Below, piece by piece: positions 53,464 to 64,000 of a stretch of 64,000 bases of DNA (the first letter of the stretch is position 1; each line of letters starts with the position of its first letter). The DNA lies in NCBI GenBank assembly GCA_964023275.1, contig OZ029929.1, forward strand, positions 11,342,983-11,406,982. The letters are read 5' to 3'. The notes beneath the pieces are model-generated. The model was given only the letters and a program-made list of their open reading frames with translations, was not told the origin of the DNA and did no database searches. The position numbers and the translations under genes were made by a program. Origin of the DNA: Norana najaformis. Lineage: Eukaryota > Annelida > Clitellata > Crassiclitellata > Hormogastridae.

Positions 53464-53618
53464 TTACTGTCGGATGCCTTCTCCCGTTGAGGTTGGCCAG
53501 TTGAAGCAACGGGCACTTGTCCAAGCGGAACCGGGGTTGGATCCGTTAACTGCGGCAGCGTGTTCATTCAAAGAGGTTGCGCCTTTTGCGTGTTTTTGTT
53601 GGTGGAACACTTTATCTG

Positions 53619-53624
53619 AATAAA
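53619..53624 (+). promoter_or_regulatory. Candidate poly(A) signal of the RAB40 gene
   Basis: A canonical AATAAA lies 156 bases after the TAG stop of the RAB40 CDS, in an otherwise featureless 3' region. Placement is plausible for a short 3' UTR; no cleavage site can be confirmed from sequence alone. Confidence 0.4.
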
Positions 53625-55274
53625 AAGTCTGGATGACATTTTCATTTTGCAGAAGGGTTTCTTGACTGAAACGCGTATTTTCCAGGAAGGTCGTATTTCT
53701 GTTATCTAAAGTTGACGACTTTACACGAGGCGGTGCGATTTGATTTCGCATGTTTCTTAATGGTAGTGGCCAGTTTTTTGTTTAACCCCAATGTGTTTTG
53801 GTCAATGAGATGTCTGTTGCGCAGGGCTTAACAGATTTGCCGTGGATCTATCGGCCAATGCGAGAATTTTGAGTTGCAGGGAGTAATGGGCTGCTTGTGG
53901 ATTGTCTGTGCTTGGATGCGGCTGACATCCTTCATTTGCTTTTGGTGACAGTTGTGTGTGACCCAGTGATAAATTCAACTGAGCACTCAGAACACTGACT
54001 TTGGAGGTTTGAAGCTGAGGTACAAGTCTATGACGTGCAAGAGCTTAGCAGCAGATTGTGCTAAGCTGTTGCACTGTTACTGAGCACTATCTGATGCTTG
54101 AATTGTGGCACGCTGTGTTAGGTAATATGGTACTGGTGCCGGTCAAGGCCTGATTTGTAGAGGGCATAGAGAAAAACTCCGTCATTGGTTCAGTTTTATC
54201 ACCAGAATGAGATACATTTTCCTTTGTCACGACGCCCCGCCCTCAGTTCTTCCCGTCTTCTTTAGACCACAGATCACACACTCTTTACGCTTTTAAGAAA
54301 TGAAATTGAATTAACTGGCTGAGCCTGAGTCACCTGTGTTCTACAGCCAGACTTTGTAATTTGTACTGTCCAGATATTGTGAGGTTTCAAGAAGGCACTG
54401 TATAAGTAGCCGGATATGTAAATACCTGTACATATATCGGTGTCTTTCTGTTGTCAGGACATTGATGTTTGGCTGTAGGCCACAGTGACTGCAGGCAACA
54501 TTTTTCTCTGCTCTTTGGCCACAGTAATTTCAGTCTTGTGGATTGCTGGCAGAAATTATTAAGAGCAAATTTTTTCTAACTTGGCTTAGTGCTAGATGAT
54601 CAAAATGGAGTTTTTCCTTGCCAAGGCGATGTTTTTCCATGGTAGCCTGGATCTGGACTTTTGTTGAGACCTTTCATAGCAAGTCGTAGAATTTCACCGT
54701 GAGATTTCGTAAACTGCAGCTGGCGTTGATGTACAAAGTTGGTTACAGTTGGCTGCTTCAGCGTCGTCGGTTGAGTCATGGTTGGGTGACGCCACCATTT
54801 GGGTCAGGTTTTGAGAGGACGTCAATGACTGGGTCAGGTTTTGATGGTGGAGTCAGTTTTTTGCTGGCTTTATGGAGGGTTACAGTTGAGATTTTGTGGC
54901 CTGGGGCTGGGAAGTTTGAAAGCCGAGCTCAGACAAACCGAGATGCTACCCTGAAGTTGCTGAGATGAGACCGAGGTGTTTGTAAAAATAGGTCTTAAGA
55001 TGGTCTTTGTCTGTGCCTCTGCCGAGTTCCTCTTGAAGAGGTGCTATATAAATGTGAAGTTATTGCTATATATTGAACTGGTGGCTTTGTGCTTTTGGTG
55101 GCTGTAACAGACGCTATATTCATGTCTTATCACGTTATGTTACATTTCAAAGCCGGTGTGGTTGTGACGTTTTTGGCCGGTTGGTTGAGTACTCGATTTG
55201 TAAAGCTGAATGTGATGATTCGAGCCTTGCCAGAGACGGTGGCAGTGTGGGGACTTTCAGCAAAGTCCTCGAGG

Positions 55275-55515
55275 GACTTTCAGCAAATACTTGAGGCATT
55301 TTGAGCTAGTCCACAAGGGATTTTGAGCAAATACTTGAGAGACTGAGCAAATACTTGAGGGATTTTGCACAAATACTTAAGGAAGTGATTTTGAGAAGAT
55401 TCTTCAAGGATTTTGAGCAAGTCTTTGAGGGAGTTTGAGTCCTTGAGGGAGTTTGAGTCCTTGAGGGAGTTTGAGTCCTTGAGGGAGTTTGAGTCCTTGA
55501 GGGACTCCGAGCAAG
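55275..55515 (+). repeat. 18-24-bp degenerate repeat (CTTGAGGGAGTTTGAGTC)
   Basis: Diverged units at the left (GGGATTTTGAGCAAATACTT) grade into four perfect 18-bp units at 55425-55500. The gradient suggests recent expansion at the right end. Confidence 0.88.
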
Positions 55516-57769
55516 TCCTTACTGCACATTTGCTAAGAGCCACGGTTATTATTGTATAGTGGCGCTATATCTTTGCAAGTAATGCAGCAATAGTGGGCTT
55601 CAGTTTTTGATGGCCTTTGGTGCCAATAACATATCAAAAGCTTGTAATGTACTGTATCGTTTTGATTGCTTTATAGGCAGAGGCGAGGCTTACGCAGGGC
55701 ACTGGGGAGCTAAACCCCTTCCACTATACTTGGACGACTCCTTAAATTCTCAAGTAGAAACTAGAAGTAGTACTTAATAGTTTCCTGTGTTTAACGACAT
55801 CTTATGGCTGCCAGGGCCGTTGACGTTGACCTTATCAGATGTACGTAAAGTTTTCAGCAGACATTTTGGAAATGGGAGAATGCATTTCCAAAAACTTTAC
55901 ATAAGGTTTTCCTTTTTAGAGTTGTCTGTCAGGTGGCCTTTATTGTGGCTTTAATAATATTTGGTGCTTGTGGTGATTTCGGGAATAGACTTATGGTAAC
56001 CCCGCTTCACTTTTTAAGTGGCGTCGCCTCTGCTTCTGTGGATGTTTATAAGTCCTTGTGGTGTCATTTGATTTATCTGGCAGCACAATGTGTGGCCTTC
56101 TTCCAGACACTGATCGTGACTTTTTTGCTCTTCGATGTATAATGCGTAATAATAAAGGAAGGTGCCGTGGTAACGGTTGACAATTACATTATGAAATGTT
56201 ACACTACTGGTTATTGCCTGGTAGTAGGCCACACATATGGTGTGCATTAATGCCAGACAATATATGTATGTGAATGTTTCTAGCCACTTTAGTGTCTCAT
56301 GTTTGCAGACATTTTTTATTTCAAGTGTGGCCAAATTGCTGCAGTCTCATCAAAATTTTTGAACCGTCAATACTGTTATTATTTCACTTAGTAATATAAT
56401 ATAAAAGGACATTTATATAGTGCCATTGAAAGGAAACTATTCAGTATTGCTCTGAACATCAGCACTCGTGTATAAAAGCCTTTAGTTTCGATTTTCCATG
56501 AAGTTAGTCAGTGATGACTGCTTTAAAACCTACTAAGGTACTATGCTTGTTGAAACTCAGTGATGCACCCAGAATTCCACTTTATCTTGGCATTTTACTT
56601 CATTGGCGACGCGTCTTTAAAATGTTTCAGGTACATTACGCTACTGTAAAAGTGGAATGCTTTGACAAGAAACTGAGTTTTTACAGTTGTGTTCTTTCCA
56701 TGTAATGCACCCATCAGAATTTTTAATGCAATGTTGTCTAAATGAATTGACTGTAACTGATAGCCCTTGCTACATGTTGGCACAGGAATGCTAATTGCAT
56801 GTAAACAGTTGAATTTTGAGAGTAGATTAACTTCCGCGATGTCTAAAATTTCAGTTGACATTAAAAGCAACAGCTGTGACAGATTTCGTGTTTTACTTCA
56901 TAGGCGATGTTTCTTTAAAATGTTCCAACTCTTTGAATGAATCTGTGGACCTTTCGACGCCAGTTGCAACAATTTAGAGCAGTTTGTAACAATTTTGGCA
57001 CCGATTTAAAGAATTAATTGGGCGAGATCCTTCAACACCGCTGCTAGTATCCCAGCTATTTACATCTCTGATGCTTGTGGGAGGCAGATCATGCATTTCC
57101 ACGCATCAACTAACGCCCACTTTGTCTTCTGCTGTGTTTGACTTTCCAGTCTTCCATTTTGTTTACGCCCGGTTGCATTTGAGTCTTCATGATGCAGTTT
57201 CAAATTACCTTAAACACACTTGTTTAGATGAGTCGTAATCATGTGTGTTGCGCTTTTGAGACATACTTTAAAGGCGCGACATAAAGCGCTATATAGAGGC
57301 TCTATATAAATCGCCTTGATACATACATATTTGATACATACATAATGTTTGTACCAGTGGCGGCTTCTGGATTGCTTGCGTGGGGGAAGAGCTTTTCCAG
57401 AGGGGCGCCACATTCTGCACGGGTCTGGTCTAAGGGGCGGTGGCTTATAACCAAGAGGGGGCGAACCAACCCCACGCCTGTAGCTATAGCTGAATCCGCC
57501 ATTGGTTTATAGCAGATCAATTTAGACAAAAGTCATGTCACAACTGCTAGCATAGCTTGCGATTTAGTAAAACGACGAGAGCGCGTTGTTACAACTGCTA
57601 CAATAAGCATATCTTCATCTGCTAGTAGATTTCTCGAGAACGGTCAAACTTGCTACTATAGCTGATAGCTATTAGCTACAAATTGCGCCTCGTAGGCCTC
57701 CCACGTGTAATATTGCTATATGAGTTATGCTATACCCCTTCTTCCTGTTATCTCTCTCCTCTCCAACCC

Positions 57770-57945
57770 CCCCCTTCGTAGCTGCCACGCTGTCTCTCCG
57801 TCTGACTTTTGGATCTTGACCTGGAACCGGACCCTTTTGCCAATCGATTTTGTTTTGACTGAGCGCCTGTGGATAAGCTGGTCCCCGTGACGTGGCTTTC
57901 GTTGGGCGCTGTAGAAATCTCGGAATTACGATTACGATTACGAGT
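57770..57945 (+). repeat. Dispersed repeat family A, near full-length
   Basis: TAGCTGCCACGCTGTCTCTC, GATCTTGACCTGGAACCGG, GATTTTGTTTTGACTGAGCG and GACGTGGCTTTCGTTGGGCG in order, ending in ATTACGATTACGATTACGA. One of the best-preserved copies in the window. Confidence 0.87.
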
Positions 57946-58022
57946 CACGGCTACCTAAGTAGCGACTTCAAGCTAGGCAGCGCCACATCTGCTATGACGT
58001 AACCAGCAGCTCCTCTGGTTAC

Positions 58023-58532
58023 TTAGATGAGGCGTTCGTTGGCAATGTCCACTGACTCTGCATAATTGACCGATTTGGGAACGGTCAGCTTGACCCTTGC
58101 AGCGTGTGGCGCGGCTGGTCTTGGGTCATCTTCGCCAAGAGGCAGGTCATCGGGGAAGGTGAAGATGAGTGGCGAAGATGTTCTAGCGCCATCTACTGAA
58201 TCGGTGTTTTCGATGGAGAATTGCGATTCGTGTAGAAACGAGGGCGAATCCAGGTTGACGTCCGACCTTCAATGCATACGTAGTCTAATGTAATGTAATG
58301 TAACAATCATTTATATAGCGCCTTTCAAGCATCTCTCGAAAGCGCTGATCACATGTCTATCAGGAGTCAGGCAGACGGACGGCTACGGTGGATGGTGTTT
58401 GAAATTGAAACGAGGAGAGAAGAGGAAGGGGAAGAATCAGGATAAGATGATGCATATGATTGTCCTGTCCTGTCTGTCTGTCTCTGTCTCTGTCTGTCTC
58501 TGTCTCTGTCTGTCTCTGTCTGTCTGTCTCTC

Positions 58533-58564
<32 letters not shown>

Positions 58565-60839
58565 ATGACTCACCCCGCTCGTGTATAGCTGGTTCTCTGC
58601 GCTTAGCTTTTATTTAAGTAGCGCTTTAGCAATTAGGAGCTTGCAGCGGTGTTAAGAGAACTAGCCCAACTACTTATAGGCCTTAATTATCTAAATAATT
58701 ATCCAATAATAATAATAATAATAACACAATTATCTAAACGTATAGCGATCACGCAGCAGCCAATTTATAATGTGATGCGATACAATTTCACGCAATCGGA
58801 CATTGATATAGCGCCTCAAAAAAGAAATGTTTACCTTAGATGGCGCTCCAGAACGTCGGTTCTTCTCTCGATATCGCGCAGCTCGACAGCACTAAACAGT
58901 TCTTTCTGTCCGAGCCACCTCTTCAGCCTCCTCAGCTGATCCAGAAGGACCTCAATGTCCAACATAGAACATCTCTGCCACTCCTCCGACGCCGAACACA
59001 ACATCCGGGAACAGATGCCGGACACCGGAAGAGCGCGGCCATCGCCACTTCCTGTCGGCTGCTCAACGCCGTCGACTTCCGGTTCCGAGCTTCCGTTTCG
59101 TTTGGTGCGCCTTCCCGGTCGCTTTTGCACACTTATGACTTGATTTTCTCCGCTTCCAGATTGTTTTTCTCCACTTCCGGATTGTTTTTCTCCACTTCCG
59201 GACTGTTTTTCTCCCCTTCCGGACTGGTTTTCTCCCCTTCCGAATTGTTTTTCTCCACTTCCTTTTTGATGCTTGCAATTTTTGGTTCGTTTTCCGTCAT
59301 TTCCGACATGTTTCCCGTCACTTCCGGTGTGTTCTTCTAAGCAACGTCCTGTGTTGGATCTGTCGTTTCCGGTTTGGTGGCGATCTCTTCCGGTCCGGTG
59401 TTTGCCTCGGCGGAAAGCCTCGACCATCCGACGGTTCTTACCAGCGATCCGAAACAGGTGGTTGATGACGGGGTGGTAGAGGATCTTGTTATGGTCGATT
59501 AGGGTCCCGGAAAGAAATGATAGATCTGGATCCGGTGGGGTGGGGGCGTCGTTCCTGCTGCTGCATCCCGTCACCATGGCAACCACACGATCTCGTCTGT
59601 AAAATGATTAATGTGTTAATGTAGTATCTATATAATGATAGTCTTCGACGTGGTATGATATGCAATGATATGCAATGTGCAATGATATGCAATGATATGC
59701 AATGATATGCAATGGTATTGTATTGCAAAGCATGGTATGGTATCGCATGGTATGGGATGATATAGCAGCATTCGACACCGTGGTCTGTCGGTAACGGGTT
59801 AGGTCAGTGATCAGTTACACACATGTAAATAGCGATTTCCAGTGCTTTTTTCCTAGAAAAAAGGTTCCGGAACTGAACAATTATGGAATTCTGTGCTAAA
59901 ATTTCATTATTTTTGTCAATCGATAAACACTGAAAACAGTGTAACGTTGTAAACACTGAAATTGAATTAAAATAACTTACATTATGTTTGCATAACTAAA
60001 ATAACTTAGTAACATAATTCTTTTATTAATAACTAAATTATTTTTTATTAGCCGATAAAACGTGCCGGAACGCCGTTTCGGAGCGTTCCGCTTGAAAAAA
60101 GCACTGGCGATTTCTATAGCGCCGGTGTCTAATGCACAGTGCATCAACAGATGGCGCACGTGCGTACATGCACACATGTTCACATGAAAACCCACTCAAT
60201 GATTAAATCTGAAGTAAGTATGTAAGCGATCAATTCCTACAGCTGTTCGGCCTTGTGATGGAGGCGGTTGATCGCTGACTCTGCCTCCAGAATCTTCTCG
60301 AACGCCGATCCGTGCCTCGTCAGTGTGCTGATGCGTACGTTCAAGACCTCCATCTCCCTCTCCAGGTCCTCCACTTCCTCTATCAGCCCCTCATCGTCCT
60401 CTTCCACGTTGTCCTCTTCGAGGCGCCTTTCCTTGAGAATCCAGCTCACTTCCTCGTGGTCCTTCGACGTCCGTTCCAGCCGGTGCAGCAGAAGCCGTTC
60501 CCTCGTCCGGACCAAGTAGTCCCTCATCTGATCGACCCCACGATCCGTGAACTGCTCCGATCCGTTGCGCCATCTCCTCAGGGTCCGCATCAGCCTGCGC
60601 AGCAGAGCCAACTCACCCTCGACGTTGACCCTTGGCCCAAGGTCAGACGCCACCACCGCCGCACCCTCGCCCTTCGTCTGCTTCCGCTTCTTCCAGGAGT
60701 CGATGGCGGAGTCGTGGCTGGAAAGAGCTTCCTGGAAGCCGTCGATCAGGCCTTGCAGAGTCCTTTCCAGCTCTCCAAGCTCGGCACGCCGCGGTGTTGG
60801 CGGTTGGACGAAGGCACACAGGGGCAGCTCAGATGACGC
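58023..60839 (-). CDS. Unrecognised coiled-coil protein, 3 exons, 5' partial
   Basis: Reading on the - strand, exons 60839-60241, 59596-58835 and 58266-58023 (TAA at 58025-58023) join in phase to 534 residues. The first exon has an excellent pyrimidine tract and CAG-like acceptor at 60840 and is very charged and helical (ELERTLQGLIDGFQEAL; LEREMEVLNVRISTL; FEKILEAESAINRLHHKAEQ). The second starts ARDRVVAMV, contains FLSGTLIDHNKILYHPVIN, then a Gly/Ser/Lys/Glu low-complexity stretch with a 7-residue GEKQSGS repeat, then another helix (LLDQLRRLKRWLGQKELF). The third encodes an acidic, hydrophobic-patch tail (PLIFTFPDDLPLGEDD, VKLTVPKSVNYAESVDIAN). The last acceptor is weak. If it is not used, the second exon reads straight into TAA at 58833-58831. 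The start lies upstream, at higher coordinates, and was not found. I do not recognise the family. Confidence 0.68.
58470..58565. repeat. (TCTG)/(TC) microsatellite
   Basis: CTGTCTCTGTCTGTCTGTCTC units in the last intron of the - strand gene. Confidence 0.93.
59840..60106. mobile_element. Complete hAT-type MITE with perfect 8-bp target duplication
   Basis: The 267-bp element starts CAGTGCTTTTTTCCTAG and ends CTTGAAAAAAGCACTG, giving terminal inverted repeats. It is flanked by perfect GCGATTTC duplications (59832-59839 and 60107-60114). The interior is AT-rich with no open frame. It lies in the intron of the - strand gene and interrupts a family C repeat. An inverted, truncated copy is at 44083-44322. 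Confidence 0.9.
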
Positions 60840-60952
60840 CTAGGAAAAACAAAATAAACCAAGGAAGGTATGTGTTATTGCAAAGTATGGTAAGGTATCT
60901 GGACATTTATGTAACGCCTTTTGTGAACCTCACAAAGGTAATTAGCTCCTTC

Positions 60953-61088
60953 CTCTCCCCTCTCAGTGTTCCGCAGGCGCCTGAAGACTGTACTGTTTAA
61001 CAGTGATTTTACTTTTTCGGGTCGGAAGCACCTCTGTTGAGTTTATCCGCTAAGAGGTGCTTTATAAATCTCAAATTACAATCACAAT
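60953..61088 (+). mobile_element. LINE 3' end, short copy
   Basis: CAGTGTTCCGCAGGCGCCTG, GGGTCGGAAGCACCTCTGTTG and GAGGTGCTTTATAAATCTC followed by ATTACAATCACAATTACAATT. Only the last 25 or so codons of ORF2 and the tail remain. Same family as 16680-17025. Confidence 0.8.
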
Positions 61089-62449
61089 TACAATTGCAAC
61101 GAGACACGAGTCTCAAAGAGATCTAAAAAGATGCGTTTTAAGGCAAGCTCAGACTGTTTTCTTAGCTCCCTCAGACGGTGAAATTCTGAATTTGACTGGG
61201 AGAAAGTACGGTCCAATGCACAAGAAAACAACGATGTTTTCGAATCTCCATAAGGGAGCGCGGAATCAACAGGTGTTCTAGATTAAAGCATGGTAAGGAA
61301 TGGTAGGGCCGCAGTGGGAGAGTAAAAAAGAAATTATGGGCCGACAGAGCCCCCAGCAATTCCTAGGAGTCGAGAAGAGATTCACAAAACTGGGAGAAGT
61401 CGGATTCAACACAACATCGAAAATGTGCTTGTGCGACGGAGCGACATTTGAATAATCCTCCAAGGACAAGGAAAATATACAGCTCTTTTCCTTCACATGA
61501 CCCTTTTGAACCTATTCCACACTAATTTGGCTGCCCCATTCCTCTGTCTGCCTGTCTGTCTGCCTGTCTGTCTGTCGGAGTAGTAAGTATATTACCAAGT
61601 GTGATTTCAGGCCCGTTAAGAACTGGGCATCAGACAACCTAGTTGTCAAGTTACTTTAATTTCCACTTATAATCGGCGGAGGTTTAATTTAATATAGGGT
61701 CTACCCTGTTGGGCAAACTGGGTTATGGACCACGGTGGACAACGGCCGCAATTCTGGCCAATTTCAATTGAAAAATCGGGGCCAAGAATTCGACGGTCCC
61801 CTCAAATCGGCGACCTTGTTCGGCTCAACACCCGGAACAAGTTTAAGGCCGGCTCTGCTACTGCTCACCCCTAACACTGAAAGCGTGGAGTCTTACCGAA
61901 TTCTCGGCCGCTGTGATGTGTCGCGCGCATAGCAGAGTCCAAACGGACATCCTTTGCAGATGAAAAACCTCCAGAAGACTCTTCCCTAGTCACAGGGAAC
62001 TTGAACTTCCCGAGACTAGAGGCGTCGAAGTAAACTTAAACAACGTCCGACAAAATCGGTAAACTCAGCGACTCATGTTTAAGCCTCAGGAGGTCTGCTG
62101 TGCACTGGTTTAGTCTGTGCTCTGGGTGAATCTCATCCACGTTTACAAAAATATCAGGGTACTCGTACAAGCCCATCCTTTGCAAGACAGAATAGAGAGA
62201 CAGAGACACAGAGACAGAGACACAGAGAGACACACATCCACAGACACACAGACAGACACACAGACAGACACACACAGGCAGTTAGATTGTCAGGCAGACA
62301 TTTCTTTTGTGTTTATAAAAACATGTGCATGATTTAATATAGGCCAGGTACAAAATAACGCAAAGCATTCATTAGCGGTCTGTTACAGCTGCCAAAATCA
62401 GTTGTACTCTTTGTCTGATGCTTTGTTTTTGATCGTGACCTTTGTGCAG

Positions 62450-62514
62450 GGACTGTTTTTAATAGTATCTCGGCGGAAAGTTCTTGGCTACAGCTCAACA
62501 ACGCCAGTAAAATA
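62450..62514 (+). other. Possible small exon
   Basis: A 65-nt stretch between a good acceptor (CTTTGTGCAG) and a perfect donor (GTAAGT) stays open in one frame and reads TVFNSISAESSWLQLNNASK. No partner exon was found, so this is speculative. Confidence 0.2.
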
Positions 62515-63539
62515 GTAAGTGGACAAAAATACTCCGCGCATAACAGATCGCCTGCATAACATGTGAGAATTCAATATCTCACGATCTCTCAAAGGCAGCT
62601 TATTTGTTTGGTACTTAAAGGGCGATATATTAAGTGTGTTCACACATATTTACATACATACATGTCTATACACATGCGATTACTTATTGAAAGTTAACGC
62701 TATTTTTATTCAAATTGTATGTTTGTACAACTTGATGTTTGTACAGAGGTTCGAAAACAAGTAGGGGCGTCAAATCTGTTAAATTTGTTAACAGAACTAC
62801 TTTTGGCCAAATCAGCAAACATTTCATTTATTTATTTAGTCACAGTATAGTGACATCGTAACAACAATATACAAAATATCTCTCCCATGAGTTGCAAAAG
62901 CTCCGCTTAATCGAACCGCCAATTCAATGATACATTTGTACAATGACGAATGAACGCTATAAACCTTCAAACTGGACCCTAATAGTTAAAACATTTTACA
63001 GCCAACAGAAAATACAACTGAAACATCAATCCACTAAGACATAAAAATGTGACATTGTTCGCCATTTTTAAGCCTCATTTTAACCAATGATCTTCGAGTA
63101 CAAGAAAACAACGATACTCATTTTAACCAATGATCTTCGAGTAATGTCCGATTAAGGACGTCATTTTATAAAATACCAAACTCATGGCGAAGTAGTTGGT
63201 CCAATCAACGAGGTCGTATTATTTAACGGGCCAATGAACGTGGCTGTATCACCTGACCCTGACCCAGTTATGTACTTAATCAAACCCACCGCTAGGTGAC
63301 GCAGCTCTGTTTTGTATTGTTGCTATCACACACGCGGATTACACAGCGAATATAAAGAAGTTTCATATCTTTGCGAACACTTAGATCTGTGAATAAACAA
63401 GAGAACGCTCACCCGTTACCAAAAACCGGGTATTTAGGAGATTTTCTGGATTACGACCAACTACTGTACCTATCATTTTTCATTTCCGCCATTGGCGCTG
63501 GTGGCGGAAATGAGCTGGCTGAGGAGAATATTGGGTAGA

Positions 63540-63870
63540 AGCAACAAGATAGAATTCGCAATGAGGTGACCCGAGAAGAGCTAGGACAGAGGAAGACACT
63601 GGTGGACAGGATTAGAGAAAGAAGACCGACTTGGTTTGGGCATGTAACGAGGATGGACAGTGGAAGACTACCAGCCAGGCACTCTATGCCCATGTGGAGG
63701 GAACACGGAGTCGAGGAAGACAGTCCACGAAATGGATGGACAATGTGAGGGAAGATCTGGAAATCAAGGGATTGGACATGAGAACTGCCATTCACACAAT
63801 CAAGGATAGAGTAAAGTGGAGACATCTTGTTCACACCTCATCATCGGCATACACCTGATGGAAGAGAGAG
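63540..63870 (+). pseudogene. RTE-like retroelement ORF C-terminus, frameshifted
   Basis: The first frame encodes RNEVTREELGQRKTLVDRI and RRPTWFGHVTRMDSGRLPAR. The following frame, offset by one, encodes RGRQSTKWMDNVREDLEIK and AIHTIKDRVKWRHLV. This is the typical end of RTE/BovB-class ORF2 (WFGHV.RM...LP, then W.D.V..D, then DR..WR.LV). The frameshift falls near 63690-63710. The piece is 5'-truncated and non-functional. Confidence 0.85.
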
Positions 63871-64000
63871 GAAGAAGAAGACTGTACCTATACGAAACTC
63901 ACAAGTAATAGCACGCATTAGCATTGTTCATTTAGTGAAAGAGCTTTAAATGAGCATTCTGCTAACAAAAATTAACATGATTTTCAACAGAAAGGCGAGG

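Larger units (their letters stand above)
53625..58022. other. Intergenic region between RAB40 and the - strand gene: no gene seen
   Basis: No exon with splice sites or homology was recognised on either strand. Present are an 18-bp GAGGGAGTTTGAGTCCTT-type repeat (55275-55515), tails of the GCGCTATATAAAT type (55029, 57270-57310) and a family A repeat (57770-57945). The short frames at 54699-54968 and 55933-56142 lack support. Confidence 0.55.
60840..64000. other. Right-hand region: retroelement remnants, no complete gene
   Basis: The upstream exon(s) of the - strand gene should lie here or beyond but were not recognised. Present are a LINE tail (60953-61088), a (CTGT) tract (61540-61580), CACAGAGAC repeats (62190-62275), a possible small + strand exon (62450-62514) and an RTE-like fragment (63540-63870). 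A direct repeat CATTTTAACCAATGATCTTC occurs twice at about 63077 and 63117. Confidence 0.5.

Noticed and set aside
60312-60836. 174-codon + strand frame opposite the coiled-coil exon
   Set aside because: The - strand reading has splice sites, phase continuity and heptad-like content; the + strand frame has none of these.

Overview
The window is animal nuclear DNA, most likely from a marine invertebrate; I cannot fix the phylum. The evidence is intron-rich genes with GT-AG splicing, long introns full of microsatellites and minisatellites, tRNA-derived SINEs, fragments of non-LTR retrotransposons and hAT-type MITEs. There is no sign of bacterial organisation. Most long open frames here are simple repeats read as protein and are not genes.

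Three genes can be built from exons whose splice phases close exactly. (1) On the + strand, 8859-36805, lies a LAP-family (Scribble-like) polarity scaffold. Nineteen exons are visible. They encode about eleven leucine-rich repeats, the LAP-specific segment, a linker and two PDZ domains matching Scribble PDZ1 and PDZ2, followed by an unusual C-terminal tail. The 5' end (start codon and first leucine-rich repeats) is missing, probably to the left of the window. (2) On the + strand, 47572-53463, is a complete six-exon RAB40 homologue of 273 aa: a Rab-like GTPase fold plus a SOCS box. Its last intron appears to be a rare GC-AG intron. (3) On the - strand, 60839 down to 58023, are three phase-compatible exons of a charged, coiled-coil protein that I do not recognise, open at its 5' end.

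Layout: 1-8858 holds repeats only, including a 77/82-bp minisatellite of about 20 copies and a (GGCA)77 array. From 8859 to 36805 is the Scribble-like gene; its introns contain a (TGCC)70 array complementary to the first one, a 20-bp array, a 33-bp array, a complete hAT MITE and several LINE 3' ends. From 36806 to 47571 is intergenic DNA with a reverse-transcriptase relic, SINE-like repeats, a truncated MITE and a 42-bp minisatellite that on the - strand encodes a perfect heptad pattern. From 47572 to 53463 is RAB40. From 53464 to 58022 I see little besides repeats. From 58023 to 60839 is the - strand gene, with a complete hAT MITE in an intron. From 60840 to 64000 are retroelement remnants, among them a frameshifted RTE-like fragment at the right edge.

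The genes do not form an operon-like unit. Scribble-family scaffolds act in apical-basal polarity and cell adhesion. RAB40 proteins are substrate receptors of Cullin-5 ubiquitin ligases at membranes. No functional link should be inferred from adjacency alone. The most unusual items are the two-PDZ Scribble with a degenerate RFP/REPA repeat tail, the pair of complementary 0.3-kb tetranucleotide arrays bracketing five LRR exons, the GC-AG intron, the minisatellite-encoded coiled coil, and the unrecognised coiled-coil gene.
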